From NCBI GenBank assembly GCA_038501625.1, contig JAZAYU010000944.1, positions 53,381 through 117,380 on the forward strand: a DNA stretch of 64,000 nucleotides. The letters are read 5' to 3'. How positions within the stretch are numbered: position 1 is the first letter of the stretch; each line of letters opens with the position of its first letter. Shown here one piece after another: positions 36,726-47,849 of the stretch. The position numbers and the translations under genes are program-made. The notes beneath the pieces are model-generated. The model was not told where the DNA came from and ran no database searches. It saw only the letters and a list, made by a program, of their open reading frames with translations. This stretch comes from Corbicula japonica. Taxonomy: Eukaryota > Mollusca > Bivalvia > Venerida > Cyrenidae.

Positions 36726-37354
36726 CAAAGTACGTAACTGATAACAGCACTGATTGAATGTACGGGGAGACTTTTTACATCCGTGACACGGCTCGAACAA
36801 CGGTACTGTGATAATGAAATAGATGAAAAGGGAACTTTGAAAGCATCAAAACACGACAAATATGAAAATATTGCAGGCTCGGTTTGATTGAGCCTGTTCA
36901 CTGGCAGTAATGGAAATGCATATATCTGCCCACGCCGCCTAGCCCCGGGTTGAGCGCAACGCAATATTTACACCAATAAACAGTACACTTTTGATCCATC
37001 CCAAATGATGGTATGCATATGGCGGTGAACATGGAACCTTCAATGCGGTATTTTCAGATAAAAAACATTCCATGTTTAGTGGCGTAAGGTCCCCAGATGA
37101 AAGAATGAGTTTGCCCTAAACGAGAAAACAATGGGCGGAACTAAACAAAATAGAATTTTGACAGGGGATCTGAGAATATAAATCCTGAATATCACAGACA
37201 ACGCCAAAGTCAAAATTTAAAAAGCAGGAAGAATATCCTTGGAGTGATTGAACAATATCCGAATCTATATTGGCTGGGATATTGAAACCACCCATCTATA
37301 AACTGGCCGAAAAATGTAAACAAAATGATTTTAGAAGTACTATAAACATAGTAC
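36726..37354 (+). repeat. ~640-bp direct repeat unit, copy 2 (LTR-like)
   Basis: Homologous to 34831-35475 and directly abutting the 3' end of the RT copy. It is followed by CAGCCACACGGCAAAAACAAC (37355-37380), which restarts the unit. So the RT copy sits exactly between two direct units, as in a Penelope element with pseudo-LTRs, or inserted at a tandem-unit junction. Confidence 0.75.
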
Positions 37355-37457
37355 AGCAGCCACACGGCAAAAACAACGCTGATGACTTAAATGTAATGAT
37401 TGTTTTGAAACCGAGGTGTGTTTGGAGACGATTAATCATATAATGTCTGTAAACTAG

Positions 37458-37578
37458 ACATAAACTAAAAATATGTTTAAGTATCCATGTCAATATAAGG
37501 CGAATTGTAGCAACACAGAAGGCTCGTACACCTGCACATGTAACAATGGCTTTAAAGGACCAGGTGACAACTGCGAAG
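37458..37578 (+). pseudogene. EGF-like exon with a damaged 5' part
   Basis: The 3' two-thirds is a clear EGF module: YPCQYKANCSNTEGSYTC, then TCNNGFKGPGDNCE, ending in the near-perfect donor GAAG|GTAAGT (phase 1). The start (G)ACATAAAC after an ACTAG acceptor would be D-I-N, but the next codon is TAA and the following frame is off by one. The first Cys is lost, and the exon is 121 nt instead of a multiple of three. Five of six Cys remain. It joins in phase with the EGF exon at 38191. Confidence 0.6.
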
Positions 37579-37794
37579 GTAAGTAATTACAACAGATTGT
37601 ACACCGTTATCATGAGAGCTAAGGGCGATAATCCTTTAGCTGCCAATAGACCCCCTCTTTCCAAGGGTCATAGTGAAGGGTATTTTTTCTAAAAGCATAT
37701 ACCATGCTACGCATTACATGTATGCATTTTGTTTCCCACCAACGCCTGTTTGAATATGTTACCTTAGATAATTTATTAAATGATCAATTTCTAA

Positions 37795-37855
37795 TCAGAC
37801 ACCATTAACGATTAACGAAAAAGAGAACACGCGGGGTTACCGCCTTCCTTACTGT
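37795..37855 (-). mobile_element. Very short fragment of the RYLDDL retroelement
   Basis: The plus-strand words CAATTTCTAATCAGACACC, AACGATTAACGAAAAAGAG and GGGGTTACCGCCTT match the mid-3' UTR of the family (compare 17385-17450). About 60 bp only. Confidence 0.55.
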
Positions 37856-38140
37856 GGTAAGTGTGTGCGTTCAGTCAACGGAAACGCTTAGCAGAAAGAC
37901 AAGTTTCTATATTAAAAAAGAGCGAATTTAATTACGTGCTACTCAGTTTATATACCTTAATATGATCTTATAGAAAATATGGGCTCAATTAATAATGTTT
38001 CACTGCTAAATACTCATCAAGATAACATGGCTTACCAAATTTGTAAAATCTTTGGCTGATTAACTATATTGAAATGTACTTATCTGTCATGTGGTTGTCT
38101 AATTATGAGAGATGTGAAGAATTAGGAGAAGTAGTACTTG

Positions 38141-38169
38141 ATTATTATTATTATTATTATTATTATTAT
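38141..38169. repeat. (ATT)n microsatellite
   Basis: Nine to ten ATT units in the intron, 21 bp before the EGF exon acceptor at 38190. Confidence 0.95.
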
Positions 38170-38190
38170 ACTAGTATTGTTGCTTTTTAG

Positions 38191-38325
38191 ATATTAACGA
38201 ATGTGCGAATAAGGCATTAATTATGTGCAAGTCAAACCAAAGCCAGACAGAACGATGCATCAATCTGTACGGTTCTTACTATTGCTATTGTGCGAAAGGA
38301 TGGACAGGAACATATTGTGAACACG
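38191..38325 (+). CDS. Calcium-binding EGF-like exon
   Basis: Acceptor TTGCTTTTTAG, donor CACG|GTAAAA, 135 nt, phase 1-1. It encodes (D)INECANKALIMCKSNQS, RCINLYGSYYCYC and AKGWTGTYCEH: all six Cys, the DINEC calcium-binding opening and the aromatic pair after Cys 5. It is intact, unlike the neighbouring EGF exons. EGF modules of this kind are extracellular and usually occur in arrays. The preceding exon (37578) ends in phase 1 and gives the missing G of the Asp codon. Confidence 0.8.
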
Positions 38326-38486
38326 GTAAAAAAGTTCTTTTTCTCATTAGTTATCATAAGAAAGCAAAAGACTTTAGGTTTTGGTTTACTCTTGAAATAC
38401 GTTTTTTTTTAAATTATACAGAATTAAAAAGTACATTAAATGTAACGTATTTTAGCCAACGCCAATATTACACCAACTAAATTAAA

Positions 38487-38580
38487 CAATACAATACAAT
38501 ACAGTTTATTCAGCATAAATTATTTTACAATGCTTATAGCCTAACACAAAATATGCAAGTTTAAGTGACAAACAACAGTG
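38487..38580 (-). mobile_element. LINE-type 3' end fragment with ATTGT tail
   Basis: The plus strand starts with ACAATACAATACAATACAG followed by TTTATTCAGCATAAATTAT. On the minus strand this is an AATAAACTG end followed by an (ATTGT)n tail, a common form of non-LTR 3' termini in molluscs. No coding remains. Confidence 0.5.
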
Positions 38581-38942
38581 AAGAAAAAGCAATTATCCAT
38601 ACATTCTATGGTTGCAATAGGTTATTTTCGTTTATAGAGGCAGATTTTAATAATTAAAGTATATTCTTTTACTTAAACACACATACAGACTACAGATATT
38701 TTAATTTTGAATGTTTTCGTTTCTTTAAACAAACACTTGGCGATTTCAGATTCAATTAGGTAATTGAGACCAGTTTGAGACTGGTTTCCATTCTCAGTTT
38801 TAAAACCTTGGGCAATGGACTCTTAAAAAAATGTGCAGTTTATTTTCAAATCGGATCCAATGGCATTTATTTGTAGCAAACTAAAATTCTTTGTGTCAAC
38901 AAAAATTTCTAACACACAGATCAGCGTTGGTATGTAGACAAA

Positions 38943-39112
38943 AATGTGAAATATGCATATCAGGAATGATCACATCCAGCAGACACAGCCTCCCAACACA
39001 GCCAAAAAGTAGAGTGGAAAAGAGAGCATGGTATTACAATAATCAGTTTCAAAATGGACGCCACAAACAAATAACGAAAGTGAGAACCAGAGGGCTTACC
39101 TCCTTGGAATAA
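38943..39112 (-). mobile_element. 3' fragment of the RYLDDL retroelement
   Basis: Plus strand GTGAAATATGCATATCAGG, CACAGCCAAAAAGTAGAG, AAATAACGAAAGTGAGAACC and GCTTACCTCCTTGGAATAAG, then the homology stops. It is inserted about 140 bp upstream of the bHLH-like exon. Confidence 0.8.
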
Positions 39113-39250
39113 GTACTTACAGTAGAATTCTGAGTGTTTCATGTCATTTTGTCCAAATACAATATATTTATTTCAGTCTTCGGTAACTGTATGAACTATA
39201 ATTTTAAATTGTGTATGCCATTCTGTATATTTGTTTTTGGTATCTTTAAG

Positions 39251-39395
39251 TGTCCCCCAAAACAAATATTCTATATTGACGACCACTGTGGAGTATGTAA
39301 AACAAGTTCAAGGGGGACCTGACAGACTGCGTCTTGTTGAGGAAAGGCACCATAGGAATGAGCAACAGATCCATAAAATTATACAATTGTTAAAG
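39251..39395 (+). CDS. bHLH helix-2 / leucine-zipper-like exon (plus copy)
   Basis: Acceptor GGTATCTTTAAG, donor AAG|GTAAAA, 145 nt, entering in phase 2 and leaving in phase 0. It encodes VPQNKYSILTTTVEYVKQVQ, then DRLRLVEERHHRNEQQIHKI. NKxxILxxxVxYxxxxQ is the helix-2 pattern of bHLH factors. The following Q/E/R-rich heptads resemble the zipper of MiT/TFE proteins, whose homologous exon reads NKGTILKASVDYIRKLQ. A homologous exon of matching length and phase lies on the minus strand at 49162-49305. The basic region and helix 1 would be in an upstream exon, not found. If the reading is right, the product is a dimerising DNA-binding factor in the nucleus. The family assignment is inference; the exon homology is seen. 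Confidence 0.5.
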
Positions 39396-39869
39396 GTAAA
39401 ACACTTCCTGGTATTATCTATAAACAAAATGACCGTGTCTAGGATATTATTGAACATTATGGGTAATTACATTTTTGCTCAAAAACATGTTTAATTTAAA
39501 TTTGATATATTTGTAGTCACGATTCAAAGGATTCAAAGCTTATATTCTAGTCTCACTTTCAAAAAAAAACGTTCTTCATGTCACGACATGACACAGCCTA
39601 TTGACACAGCCTTTGATTTTTAATCTTTCAAAACTGTTCTAAATAATACAGTTATACTAATTAACTAGTGTATGGTTCTACATATTGTTTTTTATTTAAT
39701 TTTCTAGTGTTTTTTATATAAATTCATTTCAAAGAAAATTGACTCTTTTTTTTCCGATGATGAAACACAATGGTTGTTATAATAGCATGATATGTTATAT
39801 CAACATGACCACATGATGACAGAAGAATTATACAAATAATTGTTAATATATAATACAATAACTTTAAAA

Positions 39870-40015
39870 GCCGCTGAAGACAACAAAAATAAATACATTG
39901 CATGCTCGGTTTGATTAAGACAGTTCATTGTCAATAATGGAACTGTATATTACTGTCCACGCCACCTAGCCCCACGTGAGTTCCAGTGAACAGGTTAATT
40001 ACAAAGCTACTGTTG
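39870..40015 (+). repeat. Fragment of the ~640-bp repeat unit
   Basis: GCATGCTCGGTTTGATTAAG, GTCAATAATGGAACTGTATATTACTGTCC and CACGCCACCTAGCCCC correspond to 34970-35040. Diverged; no ends visible. Confidence 0.6.
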
Positions 40016-40524
40016 AAAAAAAAACCAGATAGATACTTGGACTAGCTTATTGTTAATACACTGCAAATGTTATAGAAACTGTCTAAGGAATCTGATTTTT
40101 CGCTTTGGGATTTACTGTTAACTGATTTAAATATTGTTTTGCGATCAACCCGGGGCTATGCGGCGTGGTTATTAAAATGCATTTTATTTACTGCCCTTGA
40201 AAATGCTCAGTCAAATGGAGTTGGCAATATGTTCATATTTAATGTGTTCTGTTTTAAAAGTTCGCCTTTTAATCGATTTCGTTTCTAACAACATTTATTT
40301 CATTTTGTGACTATTAAACAATAAATATGTATTATATGAGTGCAATGGGTTTACTTGTCAGTGTTATTAAATATACTGTTAGCATGTGTTTCACAAAAAG
40401 GTTAATATAGGTGATCCAATATTTATCGTTATATACCTGAAAATTTTCGTTTATATGAACGTATATTCATGTACATTTCTGTCTGTTTCTGTGGCTGTAC
40501 ATGATCGGACTTCCCATTTTGAAG

Positions 40525-40655
40525 ACAATGGCGATGAAATAAAACCTGTTTCGAAGTATGTAATTAAAGGCTACATACCGGTGTATCAAGCAAACCGGGA
40601 CGAAGGCAAGAGAAACATCTGTCAAATTTACTCTACTATCAAACAAACAAAATAA
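40525..40655 (+). CDS. Terminal exon with KGYIPVY motif (plus copy)
   Basis: After TTTTGAAG the frame reads DNGDEIKPVSKYVIKGYIPV, YQANRDEGKRN and QIYSTIKQTK-stop. The TAA at 40653-40655 overlaps an AATAAA polyadenylation signal (40651-40656). KGYIPVY recurs in the minus-strand terminal exon at 48639-48765, which follows the second bHLH-like exon in the same order, so I place this exon in the same gene as 39251-39395. The acceptor has a poor polypyrimidine tract and its phase (1) does not match the bHLH-like exon, so an intermediate exon is probably missing. The function of the tail is unknown. Confidence 0.4.
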
Positions 40656-40656
40656 A

Positions 40657-41384
40657 CAATTGTAGTGGAACAGAATATGTTTCATATAATTTTATTAAGT
40701 GTGTTTATTGAACTGGGTCTTTATATTGTGCACTATTTTTGCTCAAGCCTATATCGCCTGTCACACTAAACAGTAGAATAATGATAGAACATACTTTTGT
40801 TTAAAAGCGTTAGATTTCGAAATAAGCAAACATATCTATGTCTATGAGTAAAATAGCCAATCGCATTGACAAAAATGCTTTACTCCAAAGACAACTAGAT
40901 CGGTACGATGATAAGTTTATTTCTTGATAAAATTACCTTTTAAATACGTAATTCCGCTTGTTTTCATAGTCTTACCGCTGTGAAAACAATCGATATTTAA
41001 ACGTTATTAAATCGTTGATTCTTGGATTTTTCAGTAGATGTATTACATCATGTAAACAAATTTTCACTAAAAGATAAAAAAGAAATGTTTAATATTCATG
41101 TTCAACTATTAGGAAATGTCATGTACAAATCTTTTGGAGATAAATCTCGAAATGTCAATAGTTTCAGTTCGTTTCCTTGTTATTGTATACAGGGTATATA
41201 TTCCATTTAATAAATGTAAGCCGTATGTTGATTTTGTATATCTTTATGATTTTACTTCACATGGTAATGCTTGTTTATTGACAGAAAATAAAGGTTGTAT
41301 CTAGAAGTTACACTCATTGATCTCTTCATTGACCATCTCAACCATTCTGATATGTGTCCAATTATAACGTTACCATTGGTCAAA
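40657..41384. other. Intergenic, no feature recognised
   Basis: AT-rich sequence downstream of the putative poly(A) site. Nothing recognised. Confidence 0.35.
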
Positions 41385-41700
41385 ATATGAAATATTCATA
41401 ACAGGAATGGCCATAGAAACAGCCTTCTCACACAGCTAAAGAGTAGAGTAAAAAAGAGCGCGGTTATAAAATAATCATTTTCAAAATAGACGTCACAAAC
41501 AATTAACGAAAATTAAAACCCTAGGGGTTACGCCGTGGAATGATCAGTGACAAAACAATTTGCCGCTGGGGTTTAAACAAGGTTCCAGGTAGCACCAAGC
41601 AAATAATGGTCCCAGTAGGTTCCCATATGAAAAAAACAAGTACAAGTAGACTTGGTGAAATAACTCCAACCCACCCATCAGGACGGTTTTACCAGTAATT
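41385..41700 (-). mobile_element. Diverged 3' copy of the RYLDDL retroelement
   Basis: Plus strand ATGAAATATTCATAACAGG, CACACAGCTAAAGAGTAGAG, CACAAACAATTAACGAAAAT, GGGGTTACGCCGTGGAATG and AACAAGGTTCCAGGTAGCACC. It is more diverged than the other copies. It lies 85 bp outside the BEL/Pao element. Confidence 0.7.
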
Positions 41701-41785
41701 TTATTTTCTCATAGAATCATCAGAAGCTGGTGCTGTCAACATGCTTCACAAAGTCTCAGTTTTATAATTTTTTTCATATAAATCC

Positions 41786-41957
41786 TGTTACTTATTAAAG
41801 TTAACTATAAATAACTATAATTCTTGGTGTCTTTTAACCTTTTTATTCCGAAATCTTTTTTGTGGAACCACGTGTAAATTTTTCGAATACTAATATTTTC
41901 TAATCTAATCGATCTATAATCTTTTGACCGGCTCGTAATGCGGAACCCTATACAACA
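41786..41957 (-). repeat. BEL/Pao 3' LTR
   Basis: 172 bp, TGTTGTATAGGG at its 5' end and AATAAGTAACA at its 3' end on the minus strand (TG...CA). Aligned with the other LTR it shows five substitutions and lacks two bases near GGCTCG. Confidence 0.95.
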
Positions 41958-41970
41958 TCCCCCTCTCTTT
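41958..41970 (-). promoter_or_regulatory. Polypurine tract of the BEL/Pao element
   Basis: AAAGAGAGGGGGA on the minus strand, directly abutting the 3' LTR; the expected primer site for plus-strand DNA synthesis. Confidence 0.85.
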
Positions 41971-42423
41971 GATGTTTCCTAATATCAAATTACTATATGT
42001 ATACAATAACATGAAAGTTATCCTAAAATTGAATCAATACAACTTTCAAACTTTACATTTACAAATACAGAATGAACATCTCATACTAAAAGTAGAGAAC
42101 TGCAGTTCAATTGAGAATATTTTAACTGTTCATGTAATACTGCACGAAACCAAATTTAGTTAAATGTTTCTAGTACAATGTTTTTTCTCAAAAGTTTCTT
42201 CTAAGGTCTTCTTATAGTCTTTTTAGAACATGCCTTGTTCCTCTTGGCGAATGTTACAAAGTTACTCAAAAATTTTCATTCTTCTTGGTTGTATTTTAGC
42301 ACTTCTTTAACAGCGAAGGGATTATTATGCCCTTTTAACACCGCTGTTTAAAATAACATTAACACTGAACAATTCTATTTAATAGCAGCTAAGGGATTAT
42401 TATGCCCTTTTAACACAGCTGCT

Positions 42424-45400
42424 TTATTTAAGAACACTTAAATCACTATCAGCGTTAATTTCTAATGGACAGAGTCTCGTGATTGATCGAATGATTTCGT
42501 TTTTTCCAACTCGAATTCTTGCTGCTCGAACATGTCGATGTCTTCCCTTTAAGACTTCTGTTATGCGACCTAACGGCCAATGTCCTCGTGGAGTTTCTGG
42601 TAATACTACTAACACAATGTCATTACCTTCGAAATCCCGACGATCAGAATGCCACTTTTTCCTTGAAGTAAGACTTGGAAGCCACTCTTTTAACCATCTT
42701 TCCCAGAAATGTCTTACAAGCTCTTGTATCCTTCTCCATCGTTTAACTGGGTGATATAGTTTTCTGTATCTATAGACTGGGGCGCAAATTCACCTCCAAT
42801 TTGACCGAAAAGGAAATGATTTGGCGTAAGAGGCGTTACGTCAGAAGGATGCGACGACTGATAAGTCAGTGGTCTTGAATTTATCAATGCTTCAGCTCCA
42901 GTAAAGGCAGTCATCAGTTCCTCATCATTAACACCGCGAAGAATGGCATAGATAGCACGTTTGGCTGCCTTTATCATAATCTCGTGTACTCCACCCCAAT
43001 GTGGAGCATATGGAGGGTTAAACTGCCAACTAATTCCCTTATCGGCTGTTCTCGTTACAATTTCATCTTTGTCTAACTGTCTTACTAGTTCTTTTAGTTC
43101 ATTTTCAGCTCCGACAAAGTTCAAACCATTGTCTGACAACATTTTGACTGGTAATCCTCTTCTGTTTACCATCATAAAGAAGGCATTTAGGAAAGAGCTA
43201 GTATCAAGTCCGAATGCGATTTCTAGATGTACGGTCCGCGAAGCTAAGCATGTAAAAAGACAAAGATACCGCTTTTGTCGTCGTTTCCCTCGACCTTGTA
43301 CTGTTATGAAAGGACCACCGAAATCAACAGATGTGTGTGCGAATGCTCTCAATGGCATAGATAGGCGAATACTTGGTATCGGACCCATAATTAGACTTGA
43401 TGGTTTTGCTGTAGCCTTCGGCACTCTGTGCAACATCTTTCGACATCACGTATTTCTTCTCTAGCATGAATGATCCAGTAACGACTTGACAATGCATTCA
43501 TGGTAAAGTTTGTCCCACTATGGTTATTTACATCATGGAAATGTTTCACAATCAGTCTTGTAACTGCTCCTTTTCGTGGCAGAATGACTGGATAGCGAAC
43601 GTCGAACGGTAGAAATTCTGCATACTTAAGGCGACCATCAGCACGCAACAGTCCATCTTGATCAATTTTAGGATTCAAACTTATCAACTTGCTTGATGAC
43701 GAAATGGGCTTTGCTTTCTTAAGCAACCTTATTTCTTCTGCAAATACTTCGCGCTGAACATGCTTGATATGGTAATGTTCACTGTCCTAAAGTTCATCTG
43801 CAGTTAATGGACCTATCATCTTTTTATCAGTGTTGCGGCAATTATTGATGAAACGATACATCCACGCCGTCACTCTCACTAATCGAGACCACTTGGAATA
43901 ATTTGAAGGATCTAATCGCCAAGTATCATCTGTGTTTGCGATGTTGTTGTTACCGTCTGAAACTTGGTAAGTAGAATGTGCATCTTGTTTCTTCTCTTGT
44001 AGATCATTGCTCAAATGTCCCTTCAACTCTGTCTTTGGCCATTCATTCTCTTCTTTACAAAGAAATGACGGGCCTTCCCACCAAAACGTATTTTTCGCCA
44101 GGGCTCTAACAGTTGTTCCTCTAGAAACATAATCTGCTGGGTTTTCCTCAGTCGGTACTTTTTGCCACTGACTTGGGCTAGTATGCTGCTGTATCTCACC
44201 AACTCTATTGGCTACAAAAGTCTTGAATTGACGACTTTGATTTCTGATCCAGTGTAATACGTTCATGCTATCTGACCAAAATGTTACATTGTTTATGTCA
44301 ATTTCTAGTGTTCGGCAAATTGAGAGGGTCAAACGAAGACCTTATACAGCTGCCATCAATTCTTGACGTGGTATACTTATGGCTGTTAAAGGGGCTACTC
44401 TGCTTTTGCGGCAACAAAACGTACCGAAATCTTTCCACTTCTGCAACTATGTCTTGCGTAGACTACTGTTCCATATGCTGTTGACGACACATCCACAAAT
44501 GTGTGTAAAGTTAAAATATGACAACAATCATTGCATGCTTCTTCTTGAATGCATCTTGGAACTGTAACTGTTTTCAGGCATTCAAGTTCTGAAAACCATT
44601 CACGGATTTCTTCAGCTTCTTTGCCATTAACTTCTTCATCCCAGCCAAGTCCACTAATCCAGATTTTTTGCATAATTATCTTTCCTTGAATGCAGAAAGG
44701 TGCTAGGAAACCTAATGGATCAAACAATGATGCTATCTTCTTAAGAAGAAACCTCTTTGTCAAAGTCTGTGACTTGGTATCAGTGAAACTACATGTTGAT
44801 TGGAAACCAAACTCATCACTTTCTGGTGACCAGATGACTCCAAGAGTTTTTGTTTTTGGAAGAATTCCTTCGGTCAAGCTAATCTCCGAAACTTCCGAAG
44901 CACGTTTGTCTTGTGGAATATTCTCAAGAACTTTGGTAGAGTTAGATAACCATTTTCTTGGTACCATCCCTGCTTTACCCAAAGCTCTGATAATTGACGA
45001 TACAGTTCTATTGCTTCTTCATCTGTTTTCATGGAATCCATCCCATCATCCATATACGTGGACTTAAGAACTGTTGTATAAGCTAACGAATACTGCTTTG
45101 CAAACTTCAACGCATTTTCCTGGGCTACTAACTGTGCCAAGAATGGTGATGCATTCACTCCGAAAACTAATCTGTTGAACTGGTATATATCCGGTGGCTC
45201 GGTGCTGTTTGACCTCCATAAGAAACGATGATATTTTCGATCACTTGGATTGATGCTTACTTGCAAGTACATTTCGGCTATATCACATACAATAGCTACT
45301 GGGTATTTCCGAAAACGAAGCAGTACATCAAACAAATCATTTTGCAACTTCGGTCTTTGGTGTATGACATCATTCAAGCTAAGACTATTATGTTTGGCTG

Positions 45401-45462
45401 AAGCGTCGAAAACTATCCGCACTTTAGTTGTATCTTTATCTGGTCGTACAACCGGAAATGAG
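42424..45462 (-). pseudogene. pol: Broken BEL/Pao pol: RT, RNase H, integrase, DUF5641
   Basis: In order: RT core with FDASAKHNSLSL and the catalytic STYMDDGMDS (45.4-44.9 kb); connection with LLKKIASLFDPLGFLAPF; RNase H with FVDVSSTAYGTVVY and FWSDSMNVLHWIRN; integrase zinc region HFHDVNNH...CCTEC (43.6-43.4 kb); integrase core with SVDFGGPF, SDNGLNFVG and GGVHEIM (D, D, E); and a C-terminal PRGHWPLGRI segment typical of DUF5641. Damage seen: single-base losses near 45460, 44970, 44407 and 43410; stops TAA near 44345 and TAG at 43787-43789; and a frame change near 42760. All catalytic residues named are still present. Confidence 0.9.
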
Positions 45463-47713
45463 GCAGATACCAGGCTGGCTCAATTGCATCTGGGGACACT
45501 TTTGAAATATAACCTTTCTCTTCATATTTGCGTATTGTGTCACTATATATCTCTGCTATATCTGAATTCTTACTCAATTTCTTCTCAGTATTGTCTAATC
45601 TCTTCAAAGCTGAGTCATAGTTGTTGACTAAACAGTCTTTGTTATTGTTCCATGGTATGGAAACTTCGTATCGGCCATTTTCATATCTTAATGTCTCTTT
45701 TGTCTGATTAAGTACCTTTGTGTCTTCTGGTGACATGGTTCGAATTTCTGGTATGTTCTCTATTTCCCAGAATCTTCTAATTGCCGAATCTAGTTCTCCA
45801 CCAAAGTAACAAAAGTAGCTATCTCCTGGTTGGCTATATGATGATGTTTGACCAACACAAGTCCATCCCAAGGAAGTTAATCTGGCAACTGGTTCTCCAG
45901 AGTTCCCATGCACTTCTTTCAGTGATCTATGTAGATCAATATTGTCTAATCCAATGAGTAAGTCAACTTTACTTTTTCTCGATATAACTGGAAACTTAAT
46001 TCCACTCAAATGTTTCCATTGTTCTGAATGTTCAGTCCAGTCAATTGGTTTAAGTGACCCAGTAACACCTTTTATTGTGTTTGCTTCAATTTCATGTTTG
46101 TACTGTCCATCTGTACTTTCGATCATACATTTCACAACTTTAGTTTTGAATTTTTCAGTCCGCCCATTTAAAAGGTTCACCTGTATGTCATCAAACGACC
46201 CTTCAAGCCCTAGTTCACATGCTACATCCTCATTCAGGTACGATTTCGAACTACCTTCATCAAGTAGAGCTGTTATTTTGACAACTTTGTCATCTGACTT
46301 CAGAACTACAGGAACAGTTCTTAATGAAATCACACCACTACAGGAACTACTGATAAACACTTGCTGTGCAGATGCAGCTGGCTGAAATTCTGGTGCACAT
46401 GAATTTAGTTCAGATTCTTTCTTTCTGTCTTCAAAACGGTGCAATAATTTGTTATGTGTTTTTGTGCATCCATCTTGACCACATATCGAATATTTACGAC
46501 AATCACTGCCTCTATTGTTGTTACGCAAACACCGGAAACACAGTACCTTTTCTTTAGCGACACACCAGCGCCTAGGAACATCCATCTCATTAAACACTGG
46601 ACAATTCAAAATAATATGATTTTCATCACAAACAACACATCGTGGCTTTTTACTGTTCGATCCACCATCATTTGTCTTCTTCGAAGTAGCGAAAAATGAC
46701 CGATGACCTTTATTTTCACTTTTATTACTCTTTTTCTCAGAACCACTAGCTAGACCATGTATTGTCTCTGACGCAGTCATATAATACTGTGCCTCTTTAT
46801 TAACCCACTGTCTTAGTGTCTCTACACTTTCTTCTTCGGCATTCTCTTCTATCCATCGACGATACCTGGTCAGCATTTGTTCGTTCATTTTACGTTGAAG
46901 ACGCAAATATAAGACTCCATTGTCCAAGTCACTGTCTCTACCTGCTTCCTTTAAATTAATGACAGCAATATCCAAAATGTCTGCAAACCTTTCAATGCTT
47001 TTAGCACTCTCCTCCTTCATTGGGGGTAATTTCTCCAATTCTTCCAAATAACCTGCTATTTGTCGTCTAGTTCCTCCAAATTTTCTCTCTAGACGTTCTT
47101 TTGCTGCATCATAGCTTGCTGCGGAATGACCCAAGTTTTCAATGGCCTTAAGTGCCTCTCCTGTCAGGTAAGACCTCAGCTGCAGTAATTTGTACTCTGG
47201 TGTAGCTGGAGCTCTGTCTATGCAAGCGGTGAATGCAGCCTTCCATGACTCGTATGTTCGCTTGTCACCTGAGAATGTAGGGATAGAAATCCTTTTCAAC
47301 TGCCGCCACATATCTTTTCCCAACTCTTCACCCGCATCTGTACTTAAGGAGCTGGAGGATTTAGCTAACTGAATAGCATCATATACTCTTTGGTGAGTTT
47401 CACTGTAAATTCTATCTAAAGTCTCCAATTCTTCAGCAACCTTCACTTCATTCTCACGGTCCCCCGCTTGCCGATACAATTCTGATAAAGTTGCTAATAA
47501 GTCCACCAACGAATCTTCAATAACGTCCAGCTTATGCTGATACTCACGAATTTCGTTTTTATCCAGTAATTCGGCGTCCAAGCACTGAAGTAACCTGTTC
47601 TTAGTTTTTGTGAACGAAGTTTTCAATTTTGCTTTTTTTTCTAATTTCAAGTCCACAATTCTGTTTTGCAAGTCACTGGGCACTGATGGACAGTCTTTCT
47701 TACCACCATCCAT
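45413..47713 (-). CDS. gag: BEL/Pao gag-protease polyprotein
   Basis: An open frame of 766 codons from a Met 158 bp inside the 5' LTR boundary. Residues 1-135 are charged and helical; about 139-300 match the DUF1759-type gag core (IPTFSGDKRTYESWKAAF). A C-x2-C-x3-H-x4-C knuckle lies at 359-371 and a second Cys/His cluster at 384-420. The retropepsin-like domain starts near 465, with TALLDEGSSKSYL at 481-493. The active site reads D-E-G where most aspartic proteases have D-T/S-G; DxG variants occur in BEL/Pao elements. The last 20 residues are off-frame because of the base lost near 45460, so in the intact element this frame would run on into RT. It provides the particle shell and its processing. 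Confidence 0.9.
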   Translation of the reverse strand: MDGGKKDCPSVPSDLQNRIVDLKLEKKAKLKTSFTKTKNRLLQCLDAELLDKNEIREYQHKLDVIEDSLVDLLATLSELYRQAGDRENEVKVAEELETLDRIYSETHQRVYDAIQLAKSSSSLSTDAGEELGKDMWRQLKRISIPTFSGDKRTYESWKAAFTACIDRAPATPEYKLLQLRSYLTGEALKAIENLGHSAASYDAAKERLERKFGGTRRQIAGYLEELEKLPPMKEESAKSIERFADILDIAVINLKEAGRDSDLDNGVLYLRLQRKMNEQMLTRYRRWIEENAEEESVETLRQWVNKEAQYYMTASETIHGLASGSEKKSNKSENKGHRSFFATSKKTNDGGSNSKKPRCVVCDENHIILNCPVFNEMDVPRRWCVAKEKVLCFRCLRNNNRGSDCRKYSICGQDGCTKTHNKLLHRFEDRKKESELNSCAPEFQPAASAQQVFISSSCSGVISLRTVPVVLKSDDKVVKITALLDEGSSKSYLNEDVACELGLEGSFDDIQVNLLNGRTEKFKTKVVKCMIESTDGQYKHEIEANTIKGVTGSLKPIDWTEHSEQWKHLSGIKFPVISRKSKVDLLIGLDNIDLHRSLKEVHGNSGEPVARLTSLGWTCVGQTSSYSQPGDSYFCYFGGELDSAIRRFWEIENIPEIRTMSPEDTKVLNQTKETLRYENGRYEVSIPWNNNKDCLVNNYDSALKRLDNTEKKLSKNSDIAEIYSDTIRKYEEKGYISKVSPDAIEPAWYLPHFRLYDQIKIQLKCG

Positions 47714-47849
47714 GTTGACTAATTGGTGTATTTAACCCGACTTCTATACGAAGAATGTTCTATCCGAAATGAATACTATCCGAAATTGTCCACTTTAGCA
47801 CTTCCGATATGGCGAACGATTCTAATACGTGTTTTTCTGCGACCACACA

